Positions 38,221-48,747 of a stretch of 64,000 bases of DNA are shown piece by piece; within the stretch, counting starts at the first letter, position 1, and every line of letters starts with the position of its first letter. The DNA is taken from the NCBI GenBank assembly GCA_013141075.1, contig JABFRQ010000001.1, forward strand, positions 478,554-542,553. Reading direction: 5' to 3'. The notes beneath the pieces are model-generated. The model made no database searches and was not told where the DNA came from. It was given only the letters and a program-made list of their open reading frames with translations. Source of the stretch: Methylotenera sp. (GTDB lineage Bacteria > Pseudomonadota > Gammaproteobacteria > Burkholderiales > Methylophilaceae). The translations under genes were made by a program, and so were the position numbers.

Positions 38221-41200
38221 TTATGGCAATTGTGCGCGAATATCGGCTTCGGCTACCGCTGGGCGCGCTAGATGCTCGAAAGCCAAGTAAATCACGGGTG
38301 TGGTAAATAAAGTCAGCACTTGGCTTACAATCAAGCCCCCAACCAAGGTTATACCTAGAGGGTGGCGTAAATCAGACCCTACGCCTGTGCCTAGCATCAG
38401 CGGCAATGCGCCTAGCAGTGCGGCCATAGTAGTCATCATAATCGGACGAAAGCGTAATAAACAAGCTTGAAAAATCGCTTCGCGTGGTGCTAGGCCTTGT
38501 GTTCGTTGGGCATCAAGCGCAAAGTCAATCATCATAATTGCATTTTTCTTCACAATGCCGATGAGTAAAATAATGCCGATAATTGAAATAACATCTAACG
38601 CGTTACCAGAAATCATCAGCGCTAGCAAAGCGCCAACGCCTGCCGATGGTAGCGTAGATAGAATGGTGATTGGGTGAATATAACTCTCATAAAGTACGCC
38701 CAACACAATGTAAACAATGACAATTGCGGCCAAAATCAACCACAATTGATTCGTTAAAGAATTTTGAAAGGCTAGTGTAGAACCCTGAAATTTCAACTGT
38801 GTGCTAGTAGGCAGACCAAGATTATGCTGTGCGGCTTCAACCGCTTTAATGCCTTCATCAAGTGAAACGCCATGCGCGAGATTAAACGAAATCGTAGTTG
38901 CAGGAAACTGGCCGATGCGCGTAATCACCAGTGGCGCGGTACTTTCACTCATCTGCGCGATTGATGACAATGGAATTTGCCTCGCCAGACTTGACCCATT
39001 ACCAACGCCACTTATATAAATGCCATCAAGCGCATTCATGTCATTTCTAAACTCGGGTTTCACCTCAAGTATCACGCGCTGCTGACTAGTAGGCGTAAAA
39101 ATCGTGGCAACTTGGCGTTGCCCAAAGGCGTTATAAAGTGTGTTATCAACATCTGTTGGTGTAATACCGTATCGCGCAGCTAGGCTACGGTCAATTTCCA
39201 CACGCGCTTGTAAGCCGCCTTCTTGCTGGTCAGTTGTCACCTCAGAAAACGCTGGTGACGCTTGCAGTTGTTTCACTAATTTTGGCACCCATTCTTGTAG
39301 CACTTGGGCGTCAGCATCTTCTAGTGAAATTTGATATTGCGTACTGCTGATTTTATCTTCAATGGTGAGATCTTGCACTGGCTGCATATATAACTTGATG
39401 CCCTCTACTTCATTCAGCGCAACTTGTAGCCTATCAATCACTTCACTAGCGCTGCCATCGCGCTCTGACAAGGGTTTTAGATTGATTAAGAATCGCCCGC
39501 TATTAAGCGTTGGATTACTACCATCAACGCCGATGAACGATGACAAACTTTGTACCGCAGGGTCGCGTAATATCACGCGGCCAAGCGCCTGCTGGCGCTC
39601 AGACATCGCACTAAAAGAAATGCTTGAAGGCGCTTGTGAAATGCCCTGTATCGCGCCTGTATCTTGCGTTGGAAAGAAGCCCTTAGGCACGATAATATAC
39701 AAAAATACAGTGAGTGCCAGTGTTGCTAACGCCACGAACAAGGTCAGCGCTTGGCGATCTAATACCCACACTAGCATACGGCCATAGCTAGCGGTAATGC
39801 GGTCAAACCAAACTCCGCTTGCCCGAAAAAATCGTCCTTGCTGCTCGTTAGGCACATGGCGCAGCAATCTACCGCACATCATAGGCGTTAAGGTGAGTGA
39901 AACTACCGCCGAAATCAGAATCGCAACCAGCAATGTGATGGCAAACTCACTAAACAACCGCCCGACTACATCGCCCATAAATAACAGCGGTATGAGTACG
40001 GCAATTAACGATACGGTGAGTGAAATAATCGTAAAGCCAATTTGCTTTGCGCCCTTAAGCGCGGCCTGCAACGGCGGCTCACCTGCTTCAATGTAGCGCA
40101 TAATATTTTCAATCATCACAATGGCATCATCCACCACAAAACTAGTGGCCACAATAAGCGCCATTAGCGTGAGATTGTTAATAGAAAAACCTGCAAGATA
40201 CATGAATGAAAATGTACCAATAAGCGATAGCGGCACTGCCACACTAGGAATAATAGTAGCCGACACATTGCGTAAGAATAGAAAAATCACCATCACCACT
40301 AGCGCCACTGCCAATAAAAGCTCAATTTGCACATCATGTACTGACGCACGAATGGTTTCTGTACGGTCAGTCAGCATGGTCACTTCAACCGCAGGCGGCA
40401 ATGATGCTTGCAATTGTGGCAAGAGCTTTTTAATGCGGTCTACCACATCAATCACATTTGCCCCAGGTTGGCGTTGAATATTGATAATGAGTGCTGATGA
40501 TTCGTTACCCCATGCCGCGAGGCGCGCATTTTCTGCCCCATCAATCACTGTCGCTACATCAGCCAAGCGCACTGGCGAACCATTGCGATAGCTAATAATC
40601 ATGGCGCTAAATTCATCTACAGACTTGAGTTGGTCATTAGAGTTGAGCGTAGAAGCTCTTGTTGGGCCATCAAAGCCGCCCTTTGCCTGGTTTGAGTTAG
40701 CGTTGCTAATGGCGGTGCGCACGTCTTCAAGCGAAAGATTATAAGCTGCAAGAATTTTTGGATTCGCCTGTATGCGAATCGCTGGGCGCTGCCCGCCACT
40801 AATGCTCACCAAACCAACGCCAGTTAATTGAGAAATCTTAGCCGTTAGCCTAGATTCCGCCATTTTTTGGATAGATGGTAATGGTAAGGTTTTTGATGTC
40901 AACGCGAGCGTAACAATAGATGGATCAGCAGGGTTGATTTTGTTGTAGATTGGCAGTTGCGGCAAATCTGCAGGTAGCAAACTAAGCGCACCATTGATAG
41001 CTGCCTGCACATCTTGCTCAGCCACATCAAGCGCTAATTCAAGATTGAATTGCAGTGTGATGATTGAAGCGCCATCCGAACTTGTCGAAGACATTTGCTT
41101 CAAGCCAGGTATTCTGCCAAATTGCCGCTCTAGCGGCGCAGTAATGGTCGATGTCACCACCTCAGGGCTTGCGCCTGGGTACAAAGTCACCACTTGAATC

Positions 41201-41331
41201 GTAGGGTAATCGAACTTAGGTAACGCCGACACTGGCAATAAGCGATAAGCAAATAAGCCTGCGAGTAAAATAGCCACCATCAGTAGCGATGTCGCCACTG
41301 GACGAAAAATGAACAGGCGCGAAAAGTTCAT
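38221..41331 (-). CDS. mdtB: RND multidrug transporter, MdtB-like
   Basis: 1036 aa HAE1 RND ([38 protein letters not shown]). Confidence 0.85.
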   Translation of the reverse strand: MNFSRLFIFRPVATSLLMVAILLAGLFAYRLLPVSALPKFDYPTIQVVTLYPGASPEVVTSTITAPLERQFGRIPGLKQMSSTSSDGASIITLQFNLELALDVAEQDVQAAINGALSLLPADLPQLPIYNKINPADPSIVTLALTSKTLPLPSIQKMAESRLTAKISQLTGVGLVSISGGQRPAIRIQANPKILAAYNLSLEDVRTAISNANSNQAKGGFDGPTRASTLNSNDQLKSVDEFSAMIISYRNGSPVRLADVATVIDGAENARLAAWGNESSALIINIQRQPGANVIDVVDRIKKLLPQLQASLPPAVEVTMLTDRTETIRASVHDVQIELLLAVALVVMVIFLFLRNVSATIIPSVAVPLSLIGTFSFMYLAGFSINNLTLMALIVATSFVVDDAIVMIENIMRYIEAGEPPLQAALKGAKQIGFTIISLTVSLIAVLIPLLFMGDVVGRLFSEFAITLLVAILISAVVSLTLTPMMCGRLLRHVPNEQQGRFFRASGVWFDRITASYGRMLVWVLDRQALTLFVALATLALTVFLYIIVPKGFFPTQDTGAIQGISQAPSSISFSAMSERQQALGRVILRDPAVQSLSSFIGVDGSNPTLNSGRFLINLKPLSERDGSASEVIDRLQVALNEVEGIKLYMQPVQDLTIEDKISSTQYQISLEDADAQVLQEWVPKLVKQLQASPAFSEVTTDQQEGGLQARVEIDRSLAARYGITPTDVDNTLYNAFGQRQVATIFTPTSQQRVILEVKPEFRNDMNALDGIYISGVGNGSSLARQIPLSSIAQMSESTAPLVITRIGQFPATTISFNLAHGVSLDEGIKAVEAAQHNLGLPTSTQLKFQGSTLAFQNSLTNQLWLILAAIVIVYIVLGVLYESYIHPITILSTLPSAGVGALLALMISGNALDVISIIGIILLIGIVKKNAIMMIDFALDAQRTQGLAPREAIFQACLLRFRPIMMTTMAALLGALPLMLGTGVGSDLRHPLGITLVGGLIVSQVLTLFTTPVIYLAFEHLARPAVAEADIRAQLP

Positions 41332-41338
41332 GGGCTAC

Positions 41339-42694
41339 TTACGTGGTAGAACGCATGCTGAGTTGTCGCGACCACTTTAGCGAACCTTGCGCACTTGATT
41401 GCTTCACTTTTGATTGCTTCGCTTTGGCTTGCCTATTACGGCTCTTTTTACCGCTACGCGCCTCTTTTGCCGAGACCGCCAATGGCGCATCTCGTACGGT
41501 GACTTCAACTTTAGCACCATCACGCAGCCTATCAGCGCCATCAACCACCACCAGTGCACCTATGGCGACGCCAGTGTTGGTTGCAGTAGTTTCGCCTTGC
41601 ACCGACACAACTTTCACAGGCGTGACTGAAACTGTATTATCGTCTTTAACCACATACACAAATGCGCCTGCCGCGCCGCGCTGAATTGCCGCAGACGGCA
41701 CTAGCGTGGCATTAGACAGCGTCTCAAGTGACATTCTCACATTCACAAACTGGTTAGCAAAAAGCGACCCATTGGCATTGGGAAACTCCGCCTTAATTTT
41801 AATTGTCCCTGTTGCGGCGTCTATTTGGTTGTCAGTCGCCAATAGCCAGCCCTTGCCGAGCTTCTCTTGCTGTGCGCGATCATAAGCATCAACAGGCACG
41901 CGACCACCCGCACTAAGTTGCTTCATCACGCGCGGTAATGCATCTTCTGGCGCGGTGAATACAACGCCTACAGGCTGTAATTGCGTGATGACCACAATGC
42001 CGTTAGCATCTGTCGCACGCACCATATTACCAGGGCCCACTTGACGCAAGCCAACACGACCACTGATTGGCGCAATCACATCGGTATGCTTAAGTTGTAG
42101 CTTTGCATTATCAATACTACCTTGGTCAGCCAGCACTGCGCCCTTGTGTTGACGCACCAAAGACTCTTGCGTATCAACCACTTGACGAGAAATTGAATCT
42201 TGTGTGAGAAGCGTTTTATAACGCTCTAAATCTGCCTGCGCATTATCAAGCAATGCTTGGTCACGCGCCAATTGCCCATTAGCTAGCGTGAGCTGCACCT
42301 CAAATGGGCGCGGGTCAATTTTAGCCAACAAATCACCCGCATTGACCATTTGCCCCTCTTTAAAGGCAATGCTCATGACTTGACCATCAACAAAACTATG
42401 CACCACCACAGTATTGAGCGGTGTTACGGTGCCCAGCGCAAAAAGATTAACATCTATACTACCCTGACGCACCGCAGTCACCACAACTGGAATCGCGGGC
42501 TGCGTAGCGGCCTCCCCACTAGTTGACGTAGCTGAAGCAGCTGGCTTGCTAGAATTGTTGCACGCAGTTAATCCGCCAAACACCACTAAGCCAAGCATTG
42601 CAACAATCAGCATTTGACGCCCTAACAACCGACGCCCAGATATTTGGGTAAACTCACCTAAAAGTGAGTTAGCATAGTTAGAAATTGGTGTCAT
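41339..42694 (-). CDS. mdtA: RND periplasmic adaptor, MdtA-like
   Basis: 451 aa MFP: LGTVTPLNTVVVHSFVDGQVMSIAFKEGQMVNAGDLLAKIDPRPFEVQL. Confidence 0.88.
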   Translation of the reverse strand: MTPISNYANSLLGEFTQISGRRLLGRQMLIVAMLGLVVFGGLTACNNSSKPAASATSTSGEAATQPAIPVVVTAVRQGSIDVNLFALGTVTPLNTVVVHSFVDGQVMSIAFKEGQMVNAGDLLAKIDPRPFEVQLTLANGQLARDQALLDNAQADLERYKTLLTQDSISRQVVDTQESLVRQHKGAVLADQGSIDNAKLQLKHTDVIAPISGRVGLRQVGPGNMVRATDANGIVVITQLQPVGVVFTAPEDALPRVMKQLSAGGRVPVDAYDRAQQEKLGKGWLLATDNQIDAATGTIKIKAEFPNANGSLFANQFVNVRMSLETLSNATLVPSAAIQRGAAGAFVYVVKDDNTVSVTPVKVVSVQGETTATNTGVAIGALVVVDGADRLRDGAKVEVTVRDAPLAVSAKEARSGKKSRNRQAKAKQSKVKQSSAQGSLKWSRQLSMRSTT

Positions 42695-43002
42695 GAGTCG
42701 CTACCGTCATATAAGGTGGGGTTGTATTGTGGGCGATAAATTTATTATTATTTTAGTGATTACACTATAAATTTGTGTGTAAATTATAGTTCAAAAATAT
42801 CACATTAAGGGTTAATTTTTTTAATGATAAGGCGGGGGAAATTATGACCGCCGATTTAATGAGCTAGACTCGATTTTGTGGACGGGGCATACGTTTCATG
42901 GAAACTCTGAACAAGTTGATAAAACATCATCAACGTGCCACCCATAAAATCGGATCCAGCACAGCTTACCGCTACGACACAGCTACGGTAGGCCACAATG
43001 AA

Positions 43003-43030
43003 AAAAGGCTCACATCACTGTGAGCCTTTT
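43003..43030. terminator. Bidirectional terminator-like hairpin
   Basis: AAAAGGCTCACA-tcac-TGTGAGCCTTTT. Confidence 0.75.
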
Positions 43031-43036
43031 ATATAT

Positions 43037-43084
43037 TGGTAGGGCGTGCGGGGATCGAACCCACGACAAACGGATTAAAAGTCC
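43037..43084 (-). other. 3' fragment of tRNA-Lys(TTT), probable att site
   Basis: Reverse strand GGACTTTTAATCCGTTTGTCGTGGGTTCGATCCCCGCACGCCCTACCA = anticodon arm, T-arm, 3' acceptor and CCA; no 5' half. Confidence 0.82.
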
Positions 43085-43218
43085 TTAATTTCACATCACT
43101 ATAAATTACATTATCTTACAATACAATAAGTTACGTAATGTCACGTTACTATGTTCCGCTGTTATCTAACTACCGCGTTGAACTTTTGTTGAACTAATCA
43201 CATATAAAATCGAGATAG

Positions 43219-44340
43219 TTAAAACCCACTTAATACATAATGCGCGGCACGCTTTGATTCACCTGCTTTTAACAGAACGCCAAGCTCAACCAACTGGCTT
43301 ACATCGCGCAAAGCGGTATCAGTAGAACATTGCGCAATCTTAGCCCATTTGCCCGTAGTGAGATTACCGTTAAAGCCTTGCATCATCATGCTCAACATTT
43401 TCATTTGACGCTCATTCAACTTGCCGTTCGGCAGACGATGACTTAAGTTAGCTAAATACACTACGCCTTTCAGCTCTTCATTTGCGCTTTGCACTGCACG
43501 CAATAAACAAGCTAAAAACCACGCTAGCCAAGCAGTCACATCTAACGTACCTTTTTGCGTTTGCTCTAAGCTATTGTAGTAGTCTTCACGCTCACGCTGC
43601 ATTTGTGCGGACAAACTATAAAACCTTTGCGATGAACCATCCGCGCGAGCCAACGCCATGTCGCATATTGCGCGGCCTATGCGCCCGTTACCGTCATCAA
43701 ACGGATGCAACGTAACAAACCACAAATGCGCTAACCCCGCCTTTATTACAGGGTCTAATCCTAGCTCGTTATTAAACCAATGTAAAAAGAGCGTCATTTC
43801 AGCTTGAATAACTGAGGCCGAAGGTGCTTCATAATGCACTTTCTCACGGCCTATCGCGCCTGAAACTACTCGCATTGCTCCTGCCGCGTCATCTCTATAA
43901 GCAGCAACGGTGAGTTTGTACATGCCGCTATGGCCAGTAGGGAACAATGCCGCGTGCCAGCCAAATAACCTGTCTTGAGTTAAGGGGTTGGCATGATTGC
44001 GTGTCGCATCTATCACCATTTCAACCACCCCATCTACATGCTTATCTGAAGGCACTAAACCACCTGCATCTATGCCTAATCTTCTGGCTATAGATGAGCG
44101 TACCGCTTCAGGATTAAGCCGCTCACCTTCAATTTCACTTGATTTAACCACTTCACTGGTCAATACTTTAAGGCTAGCCTCTTCAGCCAGTTTAAAGCCC
44201 AATGCCTGCATAGAACCAAGCAAGCGACCGCGCTCAAGATTAACCTGTGATAATAGTTGTGAAAGCACAGCAGAATCAAATGACCATTGCGGCCACTCGG
44301 CTTGCTGCCAGATATATTTTAGATAATCACCGCTATTCAT
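43219..44340 (-). CDS. Fic-family protein
   Basis: 373 aa, Fic motif HPFDDGNGRIGRAI. Confidence 0.92.
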   Translation of the reverse strand: MNSGDYLKYIWQQAEWPQWSFDSAVLSQLLSQVNLERGRLLGSMQALGFKLAEEASLKVLTSEVVKSSEIEGERLNPEAVRSSIARRLGIDAGGLVPSDKHVDGVVEMVIDATRNHANPLTQDRLFGWHAALFPTGHSGMYKLTVAAYRDDAAGAMRVVSGAIGREKVHYEAPSASVIQAEMTLFLHWFNNELGLDPVIKAGLAHLWFVTLHPFDDGNGRIGRAICDMALARADGSSQRFYSLSAQMQREREDYYNSLEQTQKGTLDVTAWLAWFLACLLRAVQSANEELKGVVYLANLSHRLPNGKLNERQMKMLSMMMQGFNGNLTTGKWAKIAQCSTDTALRDVSQLVELGVLLKAGESKRAAHYVLSGF

Positions 44341-44543
44341 GCGGCAATATTGGCATATTATTGCCGCACAGTCAATAATTGCCGCTTAACGTGCGGTAAT
44401 TAAATGTATTATTACCGCATTAGTGATTTGGATAAGCTCGCCAGCTTGGCTTTAAATAGTATTTGCATTCAATCTCAACTGGCTCTCAATCAAATTGAGC
44501 CATTTGCCATTCAGCATTTAATATCATAAGCCTTGCTGAATAC

Positions 44544-45737
44544 TTATTTAACAATGGTCAATACAGGTTTTGATAACTGCTGTGGAATACCCATGCAAAC
44601 AACATCATCCCGCTCAGGAACTGCTCCAATTCTAAGCAATCCATATGTCAACTCGTCAATTTCATAAGTTGTTATTTTCAGGTCAAACGCCACATCAGCT
44701 TTACCGACACCCTCAGTCCTTAGTGCATTAAATACTTTATCTAAAACCTGAGAAGTCTCACGCTGCACTTCATTTGGCTCGCTTGTTCTATAACCAGCTT
44801 GTGAAATCTGAATACACAAACTCCTGTTAGTCCACTCGGTAGTAAAACCTAATGCATGCAATCTATAGTTAAGTGCAGAGACAGAAACTTTCCAATGTTT
44901 TTTAGCTTTTACCAAACCATCCAAAGTAGGGAAATATAACTGTTTAGCCCTAATACTTTTTTCAGGCATTAAAAATGCTGAAGCAAAAGCGTTCGCTTCT
45001 TTTTCAGCTTCTTGTCCATGGGGTTGACCATGGCGATGCATGATTAAATGACCCAATTCATGTGCAGCATCAAATCTACTATGTTCCGCAGACTTTTGTG
45101 TATTTAAGAATACAAAAGGCGTTCCATCACGCCACATAGAAAAAGCATCAACCTCCTTAGCTTCAATTGCTAAGGAATATACTCTAACACCCTTAGCTTC
45201 TAGCAAATGTACCATATTACTAACAGCTTGCTCACCAAGCCCCCAGTAATTGCGTAGCGCTTCTGCGGCAGCTTCTGGGTCGATATTGCGTCCAAGCTCT
45301 GGCAAATCAGGAGCTGGAAGCTGAAATTTAGCTTCAATCCAAGCATTAAGTTGTATAGCAATAGTACCAGCGCCAATTGCCATGTACTTCAGCGTTGCAC
45401 TCATTTTGGACATAGCCCTAAAACTAACTGCATCTGCCTCAATCTGCTCAATTGCTTCTTCGTCTAAAAAAAAGTCTCTTGGAAACTTCAAAGCAACAGC
45501 CAATTGCTCGAGTCTCTCAAGCTCAGGTGGAAACTCGCCACTCTCATAACCAGTAATTGATCGAGGAGTTACACCTATTTTTTTTGCCAAATCGGCTTTC
45601 TTAAAACCTCTGCGTGTTCTAGCAAAGGTAAGCCGACTGGGGTTAAAGTCTTTTGTACTAAATTTTTCGTTCGATATTGATTTCAAACTCTTGCCTATTA
45701 TCATTTCCGTCATCATCATCCCCAATCTCAATATCAA
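44544..45737 (-). CDS. XRE-type HTH + ImmA/IrrE-type metallopeptidase domain protein
   Basis: 397-aa ORF (N-terminal extension probably artefactual), TRRGFKKADLAKKIGVTPRSITGYESGEFPP and DAAHELGHLIMHRHG. Confidence 0.88.
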   Translation of the reverse strand: MILRLGMMMTEMIIGKSLKSISNEKFSTKDFNPSRLTFARTRRGFKKADLAKKIGVTPRSITGYESGEFPPELERLEQLAVALKFPRDFFLDEEAIEQIEADAVSFRAMSKMSATLKYMAIGAGTIAIQLNAWIEAKFQLPAPDLPELGRNIDPEAAAEALRNYWGLGEQAVSNMVHLLEAKGVRVYSLAIEAKEVDAFSMWRDGTPFVFLNTQKSAEHSRFDAAHELGHLIMHRHGQPHGQEAEKEANAFASAFLMPEKSIRAKQLYFPTLDGLVKAKKHWKVSVSALNYRLHALGFTTEWTNRSLCIQISQAGYRTSEPNEVQRETSQVLDKVFNALRTEGVGKADVAFDLKITTYEIDELTYGLLRIGAVPERDDVVCMGIPQQLSKPVLTIVK

Positions 45738-46311
45738 TCTGGTCTAGCACTATTGCAGGAAACACTAGACGTTCTTGCCATGAGCGGATTTTGCCACCAA
45801 CGATTTTTGAAGGCAGCGAAAGCTCAAATCTTATTTCAGAAGGAGTTACGTGGTAAAGCAATACCCACATTATGCGATTACTATTGCCCGCCTCTACCAA
45901 AACTTCTGGCAAAGCATCAAACAAAGATAATTGTTTTTGGTTTGCCCAAATAGCCTGCTCAGTATTCGTTCCCTTTGCAGCACGATTTGAAGGGTTATTT
46001 GCAGAGATTCCTGTATCTCTATCACCAGTCTGAACAACAATCATCAGATTATTCGATGGGTGAATACATAGCGGGAAATTATTATCATCGCTACTTGTCC
46101 AGCCGCTAGGGGATGTTTTATCCCTTAAAGCCCTGACTGTATCTGCCCATTGCGCTAGCCCAGCATACGTTCTAGGGTGATTCGGAGTGCAGGCTTTTCT
46201 AGCATATAAACCCTGCATAATAATATCTTGAATATCATTAGCCTCTAAACCAAAAACCTCACTGAGCCTAGACTTAACTTCAAACTCTTCATTACGTACT
46301 GGAAGTGCCAT
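45658..46311 (-). CDS. Hypothetical protein, partner of HTH-ImmA gene
   Basis: 217-aa ORF whose 3' end overlaps the next gene; no family recognised. Confidence 0.6.
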   Translation of the reverse strand: MALPVRNEEFEVKSRLSEVFGLEANDIQDIIMQGLYARKACTPNHPRTYAGLAQWADTVRALRDKTSPSGWTSSDDNNFPLCIHPSNNLMIVVQTGDRDTGISANNPSNRAAKGTNTEQAIWANQKQLSLFDALPEVLVEAGNSNRIMWVLLYHVTPSEIRFELSLPSKIVGGKIRSWQERLVFPAIVLDQIDIEIGDDDDGNDNRQEFEINIERKI

Positions 46312-46500
46312 TTAATTAACTCCAAATAATTTACTTCCTATATTTATACCTCAAATGAGGTTAAAAAACAAGAAGTAAATTATACTTAGCAATATATTTC
46401 TGATAACTATGCTTTTTGACGAAGACTTACAGCTACACTGTCCGTGAAAATAACTAAATCTCTGTTGCTTTAACTATCAAGGCTCATCTTGTTTCAAACA

Positions 46501-46825
46501 TCAATCCAAGCATCCACCAACGCGCCAAATTCAACCTTTGTAACGTTTGATTGAGCTTGCAACCAGCTTTTAACCTTTGCAATATGCGCGATTAGTCACG
46601 CTGCCTCTTTTATCTAGCGCAATAAAGCCATTAAATTCTTGGCCTACGCCACCTCCATAAACCATGCTGTTGCCTTCAATGGCAGACAATAAAAATTCGT
46701 TAATAAACGCCTCTAAAGCTTCGGCAGCTAAACCCTCTTTTAATGAAAACGACAGGTTAAACCCAAATTCTTGAAACTCATCTACATGCAGTTTTTTTTA
46801 ATCTTTTGCTTCTGTTTTTGCTCAC
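46501..46825 (-). pseudogene. yggL: yggL (DUF469) remnant with two frameshifts
   Basis: Minus-strand pieces VSKNRSKRLKK / LHVDEFQEFGFNLSFSLKEGLAAEALEAFINEF...GFIALDKRGSVTN / AHIAKVKSWLQAQSNVTKVEFGALVDAWID* in different frames; match YggL pattern (HIDEFQELGF..., C-terminal ...DVWWD). Confidence 0.78.
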
Positions 46826-46883
46826 GTTACGCCCTTATTTAGTACGGTAATTATTTTCGCGTCCGCGAAAATAACTAAACTTA

Positions 46884-46969
46884 TCATGCGTCAATTAACA
46901 AACCTACACTTGTTTCAAGTGCTAATTCGGCAGGCTGAACTAGCGGTTCACCTTGCCAAGCATCAAATA
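46884..46969 (-). pseudogene. C-terminal remnant of a gene cut by the transposon left end
   Basis: Open frame LFDAWQGEPLVQPAELALETSVGLLIDA* running out of IR-L. Confidence 0.5.
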
Positions 46970-47007
46970 GGGGCGAACGCAGAAAACGGAAAAAATTGTA
47001 CGTTAAG
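46970..47007 (+). repeat. Tn3-family IR-L
   Basis: GGGGCGAACGCAGAAAACGGAAAAAATTGTACGTTAAG. Confidence 0.95.
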
Positions 47008-47023
47008 CTAAATTCATCACACT

Positions 47024-47578
47024 TTATCGGTTTTTTGCTAACAAGCGTACAACCGTTGACGGATGTACCTGAAATAACCGAGCAGCATCAGCACCTGTTT
47101 TTTGGCCAGACGTTACGAACGTGATAATTTCTTTCTGTTGTTGTGGCGTAAGTTTAGGTCGCCGCCCACCTATTCGACCTTCTTGTCGTGCAGCCTCTAA
47201 TCCATTCTTAGTACGTTCGCGCAACATGGCGCGCTCAAACTCAGCAAATGAACCGACGATTTGCATCATCATGCGGCCAGCAGGTGTGGATGTATCAATC
47301 GCCTCAGTCAGACTTTGAAAATCAGCACCTGCTTCTTCGATCTTTTCAAGAGTCAGTAGCAAATCTTTAAGTGATCGTGATAGCCGATCTAATTTCCAAA
47401 CAGCAACTACATCGCCTTTGCGTAACTGCCCTAACAGTCGATGCAATTCTGGTCGATCCCAGCGACCACCAGAAGCCTTCTCTTGAAAGATCAATTCACA
47501 CCCATTTTCTTTGAGTGCTGTGATTTGTAATTGATTGTCTTGTTCCTGAGTAGAAACACGTGCATAACCGATGCGCAT
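47024..47578 (-). CDS. tnpR: Serine resolvase TnpR
   Basis: 184 aa, MRIGYARVSTQEQDNQLQITALKENGCELIFQEKASGGRWDRPEL. Confidence 0.95.
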   Translation of the reverse strand: MRIGYARVSTQEQDNQLQITALKENGCELIFQEKASGGRWDRPELHRLLGQLRKGDVVAVWKLDRLSRSLKDLLLTLEKIEEAGADFQSLTEAIDTSTPAGRMMMQIVGSFAEFERAMLRERTKNGLEAARQEGRIGGRRPKLTPQQQKEIITFVTSGQKTGADAARLFQVHPSTVVRLLAKNR

Positions 47579-47611
47579 AGTTGCGAATTCCTATTGCCAT
47601 TTGTTTCTATT

Positions 47612-47692
47612 TTGCAATACATTTATGCAATGCGCAAGTCCTTGTTTTATGTGAAGCGAATTTTGATTGCGCAAATGAACGTTTGTGCAATC
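47612..47692. promoter_or_regulatory. Candidate res site upstream of tnpR
   Basis: Dyad GATTGCGCAAATGAACGTTTGTGCAATC at 47665-47692 plus related tttgcaatacatttatgcaatgcgcaa just before it. Confidence 0.5.
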
Positions 47693-47716
47693 TTCATAAA
47701 ACACCTAACCAACAAA

Positions 47717-48628
47717 TCAAAGCAATTTAATTCCAGCCAAACTATTCGCGCAGACTTCTTTAATAATTCGTAATAAATCTTGCGCATAGGGTTTTGTCAT
47801 CATGTCTTGTGTACCTGTCGCATACAGTTCAGACCATAATCCCTTTGTGCCAATTGGTTTCGCAATCACATATTCATGATCTACATAGCTTTGAATGCCC
47901 CAACTTGGCAACGCTGCGACACCACGGCGACTTGCAACGAGTTGCATAATGGCAACTGTAAGTTCTGCTGCGCGCCTTTCAAACACAATGTTGGCTGGTT
48001 TAAGTACGTTGCGGATGATGTCGATGCGTTCTTCAGGAACGGGATAAGTAATCAACGTTTCATTACTAAAATCTTCCGCTAAAAACCGTGCTTTATTGCG
48101 CTTGCTGTGATCTGGCGGCAAAACGGCCATTATTTCAAATTTGAATAATGGCTGATGTTGTAAGTCACGTACTTTTTCAGGTAAGCCGCCGATCACTAGA
48201 TCCGCCTTGCATTCATTTAATAGCCACCAAGGGTCGCTATGGAAACCTGCCACCAAATCAATTTCAACCTCTGGCCAAGCACGCCGAAAGGCATCCATTA
48301 CAGGCGTTAGCCAGTCAAAACAGGTGTGGCACTCTAAAACAATTCTAAGCTCACCTGATTGATCACTTTTCAAGCGAATTAAGTCGCGCTCAGATTTTTC
48401 AATGAGTGGTAATAACTCATTAGCCAAATCTAGCAGTCGTTGCCCTGCTGTGGTAAAGCGCAAGCCCTGCGCATTGCGCTTAAATAGAGTTATTTCATAG
48501 TGCGTTTCTAATGCACGTATTTGATGAGACAGTGCTGATTGCGTTAGAAAGACACGTTCGGCAGCTAAGCCAAGCTTACCCGTTTCAGCAATGGCTTTGA
48601 GTGATTTTAGATGGCGAATTTCGATCAT
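47717..48628 (-). CDS. metR: LysR-family regulator MetR
   Basis: 303 aa, MIEIRHLKSLKAIAETGKLGLAAERVFLTQSALSHQIRALE...LECHTCFDWLTPVMDAF; divergent from metE. Confidence 0.9.
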   Translation of the reverse strand: MIEIRHLKSLKAIAETGKLGLAAERVFLTQSALSHQIRALETHYEITLFKRNAQGLRFTTAGQRLLDLANELLPLIEKSERDLIRLKSDQSGELRIVLECHTCFDWLTPVMDAFRRAWPEVEIDLVAGFHSDPWWLLNECKADLVIGGLPEKVRDLQHQPLFKFEIMAVLPPDHSKRNKARFLAEDFSNETLITYPVPEERIDIIRNVLKPANIVFERRAAELTVAIMQLVASRRGVAALPSWGIQSYVDHEYVIAKPIGTKGLWSELYATGTQDMMTKPYAQDLLRIIKEVCANSLAGIKLL

Positions 48629-48653
48629 TGTTTATAGGCTTTATTAAGCAATA

Positions 48654-48666
48654 TGAATTTAATTCA
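48654..48666. promoter_or_regulatory. Candidate MetR box
   Basis: TGAATTTAATTCA, perfect TGAA-N5-TTCA palindrome in the metR-metE divergent region. Confidence 0.65.
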
Positions 48667-48747
48667 AATTTATCACAAAAACTTTCGCTTTATTAAATTA
48701 TTTTATCGTCACAAAATGCACGCCTTACCTTGAGATGAGAATAGAAA

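Noticed and set aside
35404-41684. Many plus-strand ORFs across the RND operon
   Set aside because: Antisense shadows of mdtABC-like genes.
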